Below, piece by piece: positions 20,544-29,280 of a stretch of 64,000 nucleotides of DNA. Origin of the DNA: Methylobacterium sp. DB0501. Lineage in GTDB: Bacteria > Pseudomonadota > Alphaproteobacteria > Rhizobiales > Beijerinckiaceae. The stretch is from contig NZ_JAAKGV010000007.1 in NCBI RefSeq assembly GCF_011043735.1, forward strand, positions 232,862-296,861, read 5' to 3'. The position numbers and the translations under genes were made by a program. Position 1 is the first letter of the stretch; each line of letters opens with the position of its first letter. The notes beneath the pieces are model-generated. The model was given only the letters and a program-made list of their open reading frames with translations. It had not been told where the DNA came from and did no database searches.

Positions 20544-21566
20544 CTACTCCACCCCCACCCGCTCCCGCGCCACCAGCCCCTCGATCTCCGCCACCACCGT
20601 GTCGGCGGCGACGTACTGGAGCATATGGCCGACGCCCGGCAGCACCACGAGCTTGGCCCCCGGCACCTCGCGGGCGAGCGCGCGCGCATGCACGTCGGTC
20701 TTCACCACCGGATCGCTGTCGCCGGCGATGATCACCGTCGGGGCGGTGATCGCGGGGTAGCGCGGGCTCTGGCGCTCCAGGAAGCCGTAGAGCCCGTCGA
20801 GGTCGCGCAGGTTGGCGGCGAAGGTCGCGGGGCGCAGCACCAGCGGCACCCGGGCGCCGTCGAGATAGCCCTCGGGCAGCCCCTGCGGGCGGAACACCGC
20901 CTCGGCGAAGCGGTCGAGAGCGGCGAAGCCGAGGGGGGCGGCGACCGTGTAGGTGGCGAGCGTGAGGAGCATCCGCCCGGGCAGCGAACGGTACCAGGCG
21001 GCATAGCCGCCGACCGAGCCGCCCGGCCAGGGATGGCTGACGGGGGCGAGCAGCGCCAGGCCGGCCACCCGCTCCGGGTGGTCGAGGGCGATCGCGGTGG
21101 CGAGCGCCCCGGACCAGGAATGGCCGACGATCAGGGCCGGGCCGACCTTGAGGCTCGCCAGAGCCTCGCTGATCAGACGCGCCTGTACCGCCGGCGAGGC
21201 GGCGTCCGGGGCGATGCGGTCGCTGTAGCCGAAGCCGGGCCGGTCGAAGGAAAGCACCCGGAAGCCGTCGCCGGCGAGCCGCCGGCCGATCGCCAGCATC
21301 GGGTCCATGGCGTTGGCCGACGCCCCGTGCAGCAGCACCACCGTTCCGCGGCTGGGCGCCCCCTCGCCCGGGCCGGCCTCGATCACCGCGAGGTGGCCGC
21401 CCTCGACCGCCACCCGCCGACCGGCGGGAGGATAGCGCGCCTCGACCACCAGGGTGATGATCCAGGTCGCCAGCAGGCAGGCGACGACGAGCGCCGCGAC
21501 GGCGCCGCCGACGAGGCCGGCGATCAGGGTGAGCACGCGGAGGATCCGTTCCTTAAGCCGGCGCAT
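20544..21566 (-). CDS. membrane-anchored alpha/beta-hydrolase
   Basis: A 340-residue alpha/beta-hydrolase. One N-terminal hydrophobic helix (AGLVGGAVAALVVACLLATW) probably anchors it to the inner membrane. The fold's elements are present: oxyanion region VVLLHGASANAM, nucleophile elbow GHSWSG, acid in AGDSDPVV and His in GVGHML. The substrate is unknown; it could be an esterase or haloalkane/epoxide-type hydrolase. The ATG at 21566 is chosen over a GTG nine codons upstream. The stop is only a few bases from the convergent hypothetical gene. Confidence 0.85.
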   Translation of the reverse strand: MRRLKERILRVLTLIAGLVGGAVAALVVACLLATWIITLVVEARYPPAGRRVAVEGGHLAVIEAGPGEGAPSRGTVVLLHGASANAMDPMLAIGRRLAGDGFRVLSFDRPGFGYSDRIAPDAASPAVQARLISEALASLKVGPALIVGHSWSGALATAIALDHPERVAGLALLAPVSHPWPGGSVGGYAAWYRSLPGRMLLTLATYTVAAPLGFAALDRFAEAVFRPQGLPEGYLDGARVPLVLRPATFAANLRDLDGLYGFLERQSPRYPAITAPTVIIAGDSDPVVKTDVHARALAREVPGAKLVVLPGVGHMLQYVAADTVVAEIEGLVARERVGVE

Positions 21567-21611
21567 CGAGCCGGGCGGCAGGCGAGGCGACACCGCGCCG
21601 CGAGGGGGCGA

Positions 21612-22232
21612 TCACAGCTCGCGGCCGTCGACGTCGGGAGCGAGGCGCTCGATCGCGTCGTGGACCTTGCTCATGCGGGGATAGATCGCCTCGGCGCGGC
21701 GGAAGGCGGCGAGCGCCCGGGCCTTGTCGTCGCTCGCCATGTAGATATGGGCGAGCGCCGCCCAGGCCTCGAAGTGGCGCGGCTCCAGGGTCAGGGTCTT
21801 GTGCAGGTCGGCGAGTGCGCTCGCCTGGTCCTCGAGCAGGTAGAAGGCGGTGGCGCGCCGGCTCCAGCCCTCGGCCCAGCCCGGCTCCAGCACGGTCACC
21901 CGGTCGAGGAGCTCGACGGCGAGGGGGTAGTCCTTGGCCTGCATCGCCTCCGCGGCGCGGCTCGCCAGCAGGTCGACGGTGTCGCTGCCCGAGCGGTCGA
22001 GGCGGCGCTCGATCAGCTGGGCGACGCCGCGGGCCTCGGCATCGTCCTTGGCCGCCTTCAGCCGGGCGTAGAGGTCGTCCAGGGTGACGGGCGCGCGCGG
22101 CGCCTCCTTGGGTGCGTCCTTACGGGACGCCTCCGGGGCCGCGACCGCGATCGGTACGATCGCCGAAACGACGAAAGCCGGCGCTCCGAGGAGGCCGGCC
22201 ATCATGCAGATCGGAAGAGAGAGACGGCGCAT
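21612..22232 (-). CDS. periplasmic tetratricopeptide-repeat protein
   Basis: A 206-residue protein with an N-terminal signal (ICMMAGLLGAPAFVVSAIV) and three to four TPR-like helical pairs: YPLAVELLDRVTVLEPGWAE, AFYLLEDQASALADLHKTL and HFEAWAALAHIYMASDD. TPR proteins scaffold other proteins; the partner is unknown. It ends 45 bases upstream of the alpha/beta-hydrolase start on the same strand, so the two probably form an operon. Confidence 0.83.
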   Translation of the reverse strand: MRRLSLPICMMAGLLGAPAFVVSAIVPIAVAAPEASRKDAPKEAPRAPVTLDDLYARLKAAKDDAEARGVAQLIERRLDRSGSDTVDLLASRAAEAMQAKDYPLAVELLDRVTVLEPGWAEGWSRRATAFYLLEDQASALADLHKTLTLEPRHFEAWAALAHIYMASDDKARALAAFRRAEAIYPRMSKVHDAIERLAPDVDGREL

Positions 22233-22312
22233 GCCGGCACTGTCCGGCGCCGGCGCTGTCCCGTCAACGCGATGGCTTGCCGCGGCTGTGCGCCCCGGCC
22301 GAGCCCGCGCCC

Positions 22313-22438
22313 TCAGCCCTGGCGGGCCTTGTAGCGCTTCTGGGTCTTGTTGATGACGTAGACCCGGCCCTTGCGGCGCACGAGCTGGTTGTCACGGTGC
22401 CGGCCGCGGAGCGACTTCAGCGAGTTGCGGATCTTCAT
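22313..22438 (-). CDS. rpmJ: 50S ribosomal protein L36
   Basis: A 41-residue L36 of the alphaproteobacterial, zinc-free type. It begins [18 protein letters not shown] and continues [17 protein letters not shown], with no zinc-ribbon Cys. It binds 23S rRNA in the large subunit. The ATG at 22438 matches the family start exactly; longer in-frame extensions are not real. It is a single gene here. Confidence 0.96.
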   Translation of the reverse strand: MKIRNSLKSLRGRHRDNQLVRRKGRVYVINKTQKRYKARQG

Positions 22439-22635
22439 CGGTCTGGTCTCACGTCGGTGCGCCGGAACGCCCGGGCGCGGATGGGAAAACGGGCTCGCGG
22501 CGCACGGCCAGGACGAAGAGATCCTGGACGAACGCCGACGCCGGGCGATGCGGAGCACCGCCCGTGCGGAGGCGCGTGACTTACCCGGCGGGGGGCCGAA
22601 AAGTCAACCGGATCGGGGCGAAAACGTCGCGGCGC

Positions 22636-22941
22636 TTAAGGCCGCGAGAAGGGCGCGTCCGGGGTCGCGGCGGGCGAGCCGGGGGCGAGCGGCGCGTCGT
22701 CGCCGATCACGCTGGTGGTACCGCCGGGCGGTCCGTCGAAGCCGACGACGCCCATCGGGTTGCTCGGCGTGATGTTCGGGTTCGGCCGCAAGGGGCGGAC
22801 GCTGCCGGTGGCGAGCGGGTCGACGAGCGGGTCGGCCTGCGTCGCGCGCGGGCTGACGGTGATGTCGAGGGCTTCCTGCGCGACGGCCGGACCGGCGAGA
22901 GCGAGGCTGACGAGGCCGACGAGGGCGAGGGTCGTCTTCAT
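22636..22941 (-). CDS. small secreted hypothetical protein
   Basis: A 101-residue protein with a clear signal peptide (MKTTLALVGLVSLALAGPAVAQ). The mature part is short, Pro/Gly/Asp-rich and probably unstructured, with NPNITPSNPMGVVGFDGPP in the middle. The ATG at 22941 lies behind a GGAG motif. No family is recognised. It is divergent from the carotenoid operon with about 185 bases between. Confidence 0.65.
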   Translation of the reverse strand: MKTTLALVGLVSLALAGPAVAQEALDITVSPRATQADPLVDPLATGSVRPLRPNPNITPSNPMGVVGFDGPPGGTTSVIGDDAPLAPGSPAATPDAPFSRP

Positions 22942-23125
22942 GGCGGTTGTCTCCGTGATGACGGTGACGGTCTGCATGGACAACGCTCCGGAGGCGCCAC
23001 CGGGTTCCTGACCCTGAGGCATGCCTCCGGCGCGGCAACATGTGCTGCTCCGGGCGCGTTGACCCACCCCGCCCCGAGCCTAGCTTGTCCGGAACGGGCG
23101 CTTACGCCCGCTCGGGAGGGGCGTG

Positions 23126-24658
23126 ATGGCGGGGTCCTCGGTCGCGGTGGTCGGCGGCGGGTTGGGCGGTCTGGCGGCGGCCTGCGTGGCCGCCTCGCGC
23201 GGGCACGACGTCACCCTCTACGACAAGAACCCTTGGATCGGCGGCAAGGCGGCGGTGCTGCACGAGGGCGGCTTTCGCTTCGACATGGGGCCGACCATCC
23301 TGACGGTGCCCCGCGTGCTCGAACGGATCTTCGCCGAGTCGGGCCGCTCGGTGCACGACTACATGGACCTGCGCCGGCTCGATCCGCAGTGGCGCTGCTT
23401 CTTCGACGACGGCAGCCGCATCGACCTGATGGAGAACGTCTCCACGATGGCGGCCGAGATGGACCGCTTCGCCCCCGGCCAGAAGGCCGGCGAGGGTTAC
23501 AAGCGCTTCCTGGCGCTCTCCGAGCACCTGCACGGCGTCTCCGAAAAGTTCTTCTTCTGGAAGCCGGTGCAGGACCTGTTCGACACGATCGACATCCGCG
23601 CCAACCTCAATCCCGGCACCCTGCGCGATGTGCTCTCGCTGCGCATGCACGCCTCGGTCGCCGGCACCATCCGGGGCAAGGTGCGGGATGCCCGCCTCGC
23701 CCAGATGCTCGATCACTTCGTGCAATATGTCGGCTCCTCGCCCTACGGCGCGCCGGCGGTGCTCTGCGCCATCGCCCACATGCAGACCGCCGACGGGGTC
23801 TGGTACCCGATGGGCGGCACAAGGGCGGTGGCCGAGGGGCTGATGAAGCTCGCCGGCGACCTCGGCGCCACCCTCAAGGCCGACAGCGAGGTCGAGGGCG
23901 TCGCCATCGAGAACGGCGCCGTGAAGGGCGTGCGGGTCGGGGGGGCGGTCGTGCCCTACGACAAGGTGATCTCGAACATGGATGCGGTGCGCACCTACCG
24001 CGAGCTGGTCGGCGGCGAGGTCGGCCGGACTTACGAGAAGCGCAGCTTCGAGCCGGCCTGCTCGGGCGTGGTGCTGTATCTCGGCCTCAACAAGCGCTAC
24101 GACCACCTCGCCCACCACGACTTCGTGTTCTCGCGCGACCCCGAGGAGGAGTTCGACGCGATCTACCGCAAGGGCGAGCCGGCGCCGGACCCGACCGCCT
24201 ATCTCGCGGCGCCGAGCAGCACCGATCCGTCGGTGGCCCCGGAGGGCGGCGAAGCGCTCTACGTGCTGGTCCACACGCCCTACCTTCGCCCACACCACGA
24301 CTGGTCCAAGATGCTGCCGGCCTACCGGCAGACGATCCTCGACAAGCTGAAGCGCACCGCCGGCATGCCGGACATCGAGGAGCGCATCGTCGTCGAGCGC
24401 CACCTGACCCCGGCCGACATCCATTCGCGCTACAAGGTGCTCAACGGTGCGATCTACGGGCTGGCCTCCCACGGCCGGATCATGGGGGCGTTCAAGCCCG
24501 GCAACCGCTCGCGGGAGGTGCGCGGCCTCTACCTCGCCGGCGGCGCCGCCCATCCGGGGCCCGGGATGCCGATGGTGATGATGTCGGGCTGGATCGCCGC
24601 CGACGCCCTCGACCAGGACGCCCGCGGCACCGCCGAGGATCTGAAGGCGGCCTCGTGA
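23126..24658 (+). CDS. CrtI/CrtN-family carotenoid desaturase
   Basis: A 510-residue FAD-dependent desaturase or oxidase of the phytoene/diapophytoene family. The dinucleotide motif VVGGGLGGLAAACVAASRG is at the N-terminus, followed by the family block GGKAAVLHEGGFRFDMGPTI. The C-terminal bacterial-type signature includes GLYLAGGAAHPGPGMPMV. In C30 carotenoid pathways such enzymes desaturate or oxidise a squalene-derived chain. The ATG at 23126 lies behind GGGAGGGG. The gene overlaps the acyltransferase gene by 4 bases and heads a three-gene operon. Confidence 0.88.
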   Translation: MAGSSVAVVGGGLGGLAAACVAASRGHDVTLYDKNPWIGGKAAVLHEGGFRFDMGPTILTVPRVLERIFAESGRSVHDYMDLRRLDPQWRCFFDDGSRIDLMENVSTMAAEMDRFAPGQKAGEGYKRFLALSEHLHGVSEKFFFWKPVQDLFDTIDIRANLNPGTLRDVLSLRMHASVAGTIRGKVRDARLAQMLDHFVQYVGSSPYGAPAVLCAIAHMQTADGVWYPMGGTRAVAEGLMKLAGDLGATLKADSEVEGVAIENGAVKGVRVGGAVVPYDKVISNMDAVRTYRELVGGEVGRTYEKRSFEPACSGVVLYLGLNKRYDHLAHHDFVFSRDPEEEFDAIYRKGEPAPDPTAYLAAPSSTDPSVAPEGGEALYVLVHTPYLRPHHDWSKMLPAYRQTILDKLKRTAGMPDIEERIVVERHLTPADIHSRYKVLNGAIYGLASHGRIMGAFKPGNRSREVRGLYLAGGAAHPGPGMPMVMMSGWIAADALDQDARGTAEDLKAAS

Positions 24659-25482
24659 GCGGGCGGGCCTCACCCGGCGGTCGGGCCTTGCCGTCCGATC
24701 CGGTCGCGGCCCGCTCTCCCCTGATCTGGCGCTTCATGGGCGCGTATTTCGCCCGCTACGTCAGGCGCCACCTCAACGCCGTGCGGCTGGTGCAATGGGG
24801 CCAGCCCCCGGCCTCGCCCGAGTCCGGCCCGGTGGTGGTCTACGCCAACCACCCCGCCTGGTGGGACGCGGCGATCATCATCCTGCTTGCCCAGCGCTTC
24901 TTCCCCGAGGCCGAGAGCTACGCGCCGTTCGACGCCGCGATGCTCGCCCGCTACCGCATCTTTGCCCGCATGGGCGCTTTCGGGGTCGATCTCGACTCGG
25001 CCCGGGGCGCGGCCTCGTTCATGGCCGCATCGCGAACCATCCTGGACCGGCCGGGGCGCGTGATGTGGATCACCGCACAGGGCCGCTTCAGCGACGTGCG
25101 CGAGCGGCCCTTGGGATTGCGCCCCGGCGTCGCGCGGCTGGCGGAGCTGGCGCCAGAGGCCCTGTTCGTGCCGCTCGCCCTCGATTACGCCTTCTGGGAG
25201 GAGCGCGGGGCGGAGGCCTGCCTCGCCTTCGGGCCGGGAATTCCGGCCCGCGACCTCCTCGCCCTGCCCCGCCCGGACCGTCTCACCCGCCTGGAGGTCG
25301 ACTTGACTGCCACCCTCGACCGCCTCGCCATCGACGTGCGGAGCCGCGAGCCCGCGCGCTTCACCTCCCTGCTCGACGGGCAGCGCGGCGTCGGCGGCGT
25401 CTACGATGCCTGGCACCGCGTGAGCGCGACGCTCACCGGGCGCCGCTTCGTGGCGGGCCACCGCGAGGGGCGGGCGCCGTGA
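24655..25482 (+). CDS. PlsC-like acyltransferase (carotenoid operon)
   Basis: A 275-residue acyltransferase. The NHPAWWD motif near residue 64 replaces the usual HX4D of the glycerol-phosphate acyltransferase family with an equivalent spacing, and an ITAQGR motif follows. It starts with GTG inside the stop of the desaturase gene (GTGA) and itself overlaps the GT2 gene by 4 bases. In the staphyloxanthin pathway an acyltransferase (CrtO) esterifies the sugar of a C30 carotenoid glycoside; a like role here is inferred from context. Confidence 0.8.
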   Translation: MSGRASPGGRALPSDPVAARSPLIWRFMGAYFARYVRRHLNAVRLVQWGQPPASPESGPVVVYANHPAWWDAAIIILLAQRFFPEAESYAPFDAAMLARYRIFARMGAFGVDLDSARGAASFMAASRTILDRPGRVMWITAQGRFSDVRERPLGLRPGVARLAELAPEALFVPLALDYAFWEERGAEACLAFGPGIPARDLLALPRPDRLTRLEVDLTATLDRLAIDVRSREPARFTSLLDGQRGVGGVYDAWHRVSATLTGRRFVAGHREGRAP

Positions 25483-26612
25483 CCGACTCGGCTCTCGCGA
25501 TCCTGGCGGCCCTCGCCCTCGCCCTGGCGCTGCTCCCGGCCCTCCTCGCGCTCGCCAACCTGTTGGCCTTGCGAAGGCCCCGCCCCGGTGTGCCGGCGCC
25601 GGACGGATTGGTCTCGATCCTGATCCCGGCCCGCAACGAGGCGGCCAATATCGGCCCCACTCTGGCGGCGGCCCTGGCCGGTACCGGAATCCCGATCGAG
25701 GTGATCGTCGCCGACGACCACTCGACCGACGGGACGGCGGCGGTCGTCGCCGAGATCGCTGCCCGCGATGCGCACCTCCGCCTGATCCCGGTGCCGCCCC
25801 TGCCGCCGGGCTGGACCGGCAAGAACCACGCCTGCCACGTCCTCGGGCAAGCCGCGACCGGGCGGCATCTGCTGTTCATCGACGCCGATGTGCGCCTCGC
25901 GCCCCACGCCGCCGCGGCGCTGGCGGGGGCGGCCGAAGCGGCCGGCGCGGCCCTGGTCAGCGGCGTGCCGCGGCAGGTCACCGGCACCTGGGGCGAGCGC
26001 CTGACCGTGCCGATGATCAACTTCCTGCTCCTCGGCTACCTGCCGATCCCGCTGATGCGCCGCCTCGCGGATCCCGCCCTCGGGGCGGCCTGCGGCCAGC
26101 TGGTGCTGGTCGAGGCGGAGGCCTATCGCCGGGTCGGCGGCCACGGGGCGATCCGCGAGAGCCTGCATGACGGCGTGCGTCTGCCCCGGGTGTTCCGCCG
26201 TGCCGGCCTGCACACCGACCTCGTGGCGGCCGCCGATCTCGCGACCTGCCGGATGTACACCGACTTCCGCCAGTCCTGGGCCGGCTTCTCGAAGAACGCC
26301 CACGAGGGCCTGGCGACGCCCCGCGCCCTGCCGGTCTGGACCCTGCTGCTCGGCGGCGGCCACGTCCTGCCCCTGCTCCTCGTGATCGCCGCCCTGCTCG
26401 GAGCCGGCAGCCTGCCGGTCGCGCTCGCCGCCTTCGCCGTCTCCCTCGCCACCCGTGCCGCGATCACGCTGTTCACCCGCGAGGATCCCTGGACGATCCC
26501 GCTCCATCCGCTCACCGTCGCGTTGGCGCTGGCCTTGCAATGGAACGCGCTCCTGCGCCCGGTCCAAGCCGGGGTCGCCACCTGGAAGGGGCGGACCTAT
26601 CCGGCGGGTTGA
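25479..26612 (+). CDS. membrane GT2 glycosyltransferase (CrtQ-like)
   Basis: A 377-residue family 2 glycosyltransferase with an N-terminal membrane helix (about 5-30) and two to three helices near 290-360. The catalytic domain shows SILIPARNEAANIG, VIVADDHSTDGT, the DXD-like FIDADVRL and an acidic ESLHDGVRLPR. CrtQ of the staphyloxanthin pathway is a GT2 of this build. The GTG start overlaps the acyltransferase stop, so the three proteins are translationally coupled. The sugar donor is unknown. Confidence 0.83.
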   Translation: MTDSALAILAALALALALLPALLALANLLALRRPRPGVPAPDGLVSILIPARNEAANIGPTLAAALAGTGIPIEVIVADDHSTDGTAAVVAEIAARDAHLRLIPVPPLPPGWTGKNHACHVLGQAATGRHLLFIDADVRLAPHAAAALAGAAEAAGAALVSGVPRQVTGTWGERLTVPMINFLLLGYLPIPLMRRLADPALGAACGQLVLVEAEAYRRVGGHGAIRESLHDGVRLPRVFRRAGLHTDLVAAADLATCRMYTDFRQSWAGFSKNAHEGLATPRALPVWTLLLGGGHVLPLLLVIAALLGAGSLPVALAAFAVSLATRAAITLFTREDPWTIPLHPLTVALALALQWNALLRPVQAGVATWKGRTYPAG

Positions 26613-26630
26613 GTTCACGAGGGAGACAGC

Positions 26631-28046
26631 ATGACCGAGATCCGCGACCTCGACGGCACCGCCACGCACCTCGCCTACCGCGACCGCACGCTCTCGCCGC
26701 GCGAGGCGGTGTCGGATGCCCTTGCGCGAATCGACCGGTTCGGCCCGGACCTCGACGCCTTCGTTCTGGTCGACCGCGACGGGGCGATGGAAGCGGCGGC
26801 CGCCTCCGAGGCGCGCTGGGCGCGCGGTGAGCCCATCGGGCCCCTCGACGGCGTGACCTTCACGGTCAAGGACAACATCGCCTGGGCCGGCCACCCGATG
26901 CGTCGCGGCTCGCTCACCACGTCCGACACGCCCGCCGCCGAGAACGCCCCGATCGTCGACCGCCTCGTCGAGGCCGGGGCCATCCCGCTCGCCAAGACCA
27001 CGATGCCGGAATTCGGCTGGAAGGGCCTCGGCGATTCGACCCATACCGGATCGACCCGCAATCCCTGGGACACGCAAAAGACCACCGGCGGCTCCTCGGC
27101 CGGGGCCGCGGCGGCGGCGGCGCTCAATCTCGGGCTCCTGCATATCGGCACCGACGGGGCAGGCTCGATCCGCATCCCGGCCGCGTTCTGCGGCGTCTAC
27201 GGGCTGAAGCCCAGCTTCGGCCGGGTGCCGGCCTTCCCGCCCTCGCCGTTCGGGCCCGTCGCCCATCTCGGCCCCCTCACCCGGACCGTGCGCGATTCCG
27301 CCCTGATGATGCAGGCGATCGCCCGGCCCGATCCCCGCGACATGGCGGCCTCGCCGACCGAGCCGCCGGACTATCTCGCCGGCCTCGAGGACGGGGTGCG
27401 AGGCCTGCGCGTCGCCTGGAGCCCGCGCCTCGGCTTCGCCGGTCAGGTCGATCCCGAGGTGGCGCGCCTGACCGAGGCGGCGGCGCACGCCTTCGCGGAT
27501 CTCGGCGCGATCGTCGAGGAGGCCGATCCGGGCTTCTCCGACCCGGTCGACACCCTGAACGGGATCTGGCTCGTCGGCGCCTGGTGCGTGCTGCGGGGAA
27601 TCCCGGAGGAGACGCGTCCCCTCGTCGAGCCGGCCTTGCGGGCCGCGGCCGGGCGCGGGCGCGAGATCGCGGCGCCGGACTTCGTCGCCGCCCTCAATGC
27701 GCGGGGCGCCCTGTTCACCGCCATGGCGCGCTTCCACCGCCGCTACGACCTGCTCCTGACTCCCTCCCTCGCCGTCCCGGCCTTCGCGGTCGGAAACCTC
27801 ACGCCGCCGGACGGGCGCTACGGCGAGGACTGGCTGAACTGGACCCCGTTCTCCTATCCCTTCAACCTCACCGGCCAGCCGGCGGCGAGCGTGCCCTGCG
27901 GGCTGACGCAAGCGGGGCTGCCTGTCGGGCTGCAGATCGTCGGCCCGACGGGGGCGGATGCTCGGGTGCTCGCGGCGTCGCGCGCCGTCGAGGCGGCCCG
28001 GCCCTGGCCGACCTTGAGCGAGCCGCGGGTCACGCATCGGGGGTAG
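26631..28046 (+). CDS. amidase (amidase signature family)
   Basis: A 471-residue amidase signature enzyme. The Ser-cisSer-Lys triad is visible: Lys in FTVKDNIAWAG, the Gly/Ser-rich signature KTTGGSSAGAAAAAALN, and nucleophile Ser in GAGSIRIPAAFCG. The family hydrolyses amides ranging from short aliphatic ones to Glu-tRNA(Gln) precursors; GatCAB-type partners are absent. The ATG at 26631 has GAGGGAG upstream. It lies 18 bases after the carotenoid glycosyltransferase and may share its transcript. Confidence 0.88.
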   Translation: MTEIRDLDGTATHLAYRDRTLSPREAVSDALARIDRFGPDLDAFVLVDRDGAMEAAAASEARWARGEPIGPLDGVTFTVKDNIAWAGHPMRRGSLTTSDTPAAENAPIVDRLVEAGAIPLAKTTMPEFGWKGLGDSTHTGSTRNPWDTQKTTGGSSAGAAAAAALNLGLLHIGTDGAGSIRIPAAFCGVYGLKPSFGRVPAFPPSPFGPVAHLGPLTRTVRDSALMMQAIARPDPRDMAASPTEPPDYLAGLEDGVRGLRVAWSPRLGFAGQVDPEVARLTEAAAHAFADLGAIVEEADPGFSDPVDTLNGIWLVGAWCVLRGIPEETRPLVEPALRAAAGRGREIAAPDFVAALNARGALFTAMARFHRRYDLLLTPSLAVPAFAVGNLTPPDGRYGEDWLNWTPFSYPFNLTGQPAASVPCGLTQAGLPVGLQIVGPTGADARVLAASRAVEAARPWPTLSEPRVTHRG

Positions 28047-28222
28047 GTCGAAGGCGATCGAGGGCGCGGACGATCGAGGGGCACGGGCGGGAGCGGCGGC
28101 CCTGCCCGGTCACGAACCCGCGAGCCGGAGGGGCGCGACGAAAGGGCTTCGAACCGCCCTACTCCCCCGACGTTGTTCGGCCCTGAGAGGAACACCTTCC
28201 TTCACGAACAGGAGATGGTGCC

Positions 28223-28732
28223 ATGAGGCATCTCGTATTCGCATCCGCGCTCGCCGCCGGCGCCCTCGCCCTGTCCACCGCCGGGGCCGATGCCCGCGGC
28301 GGCTTCCGGGGCGGCGGGTTCGGCGGCGGCGGGTTCCATGGCGGCGGGTTCCATGGCGGTGGTTTCGGTGGCGGCGGCTTCCGGGGCGGCGTCGGCGGAG
28401 CCGGCTTCCGCGGCGGTGCCCTCGGCGGCGGCTATCGCGGCGTCGGGTTCGGCGGCGGGTATCGGGGCGGCTTCGGCGGGTATCGCGGCGCCGGTTTCGG
28501 TGGCTATCGCGGTGGCTATGGTGGCTATCGCGGCTACGGGTATCGCGGCGGCTACGGACGCGGCCTCGGCTACGGCCTCGCCGGGGTCGGCCTCGGTCTC
28601 GGGCTCGGCTACGGCCTGTCCAATGTCGGCTACTATGGCGGCTATGACAGTGGGTATTATGGAGGTTGCGGCCCCTATGCGACCTACGACGAGGTCTACG
28701 GAACCTGCGTCTCCTACGGCTACGGCTACTGA
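28223..28732 (+). CDS. glycine-rich secreted protein
   Basis: A 169-residue protein with a signal peptide (FASALAAGALALSTAGADA). The mature part is almost entirely glycine-rich repeats: GGGFHGGGF and GGGFRGG in the first half, GGYRG and YGGYRGYGYRGG later. The C-terminal tail has two Cys (GGCGPYATYD and GTCVSYGYGY), perhaps a disulfide loop. Such proteins are cell-surface or matrix components in related bacteria; function is unproven. The ATG at 28223 follows AGGAGATGGTGCC. Confidence 0.8.
   Translation: MRHLVFASALAAGALALSTAGADARGGFRGGGFGGGGFHGGGFHGGGFGGGGFRGGVGGAGFRGGALGGGYRGVGFGGGYRGGFGGYRGAGFGGYRGGYGGYRGYGYRGGYGRGLGYGLAGVGLGLGLGYGLSNVGYYGGYDSGYYGGCGPYATYDEVYGTCVSYGYGY
28300..28560. repeat. 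short tandem repeats coding for Gly-rich motifs
   Basis: Imperfect 12- to 15-base units (GGCGGCGGGTTCCATG-type early, GGGTATCGCGGC-type later) encode the GGGFHG and GGYRG motifs of the secreted protein. Confidence 0.6.
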
Positions 28733-28767
28733 GCCAGGCCGCGGCGCGTCCGCGGCGTGACGATGAG

Positions 28768-28790
28768 GCCGGGCGCATGCGGCGCCCGGC
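28768..28790 (+). terminator. GC-rich hairpin after the glycine-rich gene
   Basis: A 9-bp stem (GCCGGGCGC / GCGCCCGGC) with a 5-base loop starts 36 bases past the glycine-rich gene stop. There is no T-tract, so it is a hairpin of probable 3'-end function only. Confidence 0.4.
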
Positions 28791-28817
28791 CCGCCTCGTG
28801 ACCGGGGGAGCGACACC

Positions 28818-29002
28818 ATGGCCGGTTCGCCTGTGGGAGCGCCCGGGGACCCGTCGAAGCTCGGCGACGGGGCCGATCCCGGGGCGCCCGGAACCGGCGA
28901 AAACTCTGCCCGCGTTGCGCGGGCTCCGGCCGGCTTGCAGGCGAGCCGTGCCCGGATTGCGCCGGCACCCGCAGGGTGACCGAGCCGGCTGGCGGCGTCT
29001 GA
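28818..29002 (+). pseudogene. small zinc-ribbon protein split by a -1 frameshift
   Basis: An ATG at 28818 behind GGGGGAG opens a frame (MAGSPVGAPGDPSK and on) that loses sense after the GAAAAC at about 28899-28904. Shifting back one base there continues as KLCPRCAGSG, then EPCPDCAGT, ending at the stop 29000-29002. The joined product is 61 residues with two CxxCxG knuckles like the DnaJ zinc-finger repeat. In the downstream frame there is no start codon after the preceding stop. Either one A is missing from the sequence or gene, or ribosomes slip; the GAAAAC context is not a canonical slippery site. Confidence 0.6.
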
Positions 29003-29032
29003 CCCGCTCCCGCCCGTCAGGGTTTGCGCCCG

Positions 29033-29260
29033 TCAGGGCGCCAGGATGATCTCCGCCAGCGCGAGGGCCTTGGCGAGGGCCGCCTCGGTCTTGGGCGTCG
29101 GCGGAGCCGGGATCGCCGCCTCGCGCCGCACGGCCTCCAGCACCGCCTCGCGGGCATTGGGATCCCGCTGCATTCGGTCACGCAGCAGGGCGGTCACGAT
29201 CAGTTCGAGGGCGCCCAGGCGCGCCTCGACATCGTCCTCGAAGGTCAGCGGCGCGCTCAT
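29033..29260 (-). CDS. hypothetical small helical protein
   Basis: A 75-residue acidic, helix-prone protein (FEDDVEARLGALELIVTALL, then AREAVLEAVRREA). No family is recognised. The ATG at 29260 lies behind GAGGAGGAC, an excellent ribosome-binding site. It runs toward the zinc-ribbon remnant and lies downstream of the LprI-like gene on the same strand, separated by a repeat element. Confidence 0.6.
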   Translation of the reverse strand: MSAPLTFEDDVEARLGALELIVTALLRDRMQRDPNAREAVLEAVRREAAIPAPPTPKTEAALAKALALAEIILAP

Positions 29261-29280
29261 CGGCAGTCCTCCTCCCGATC

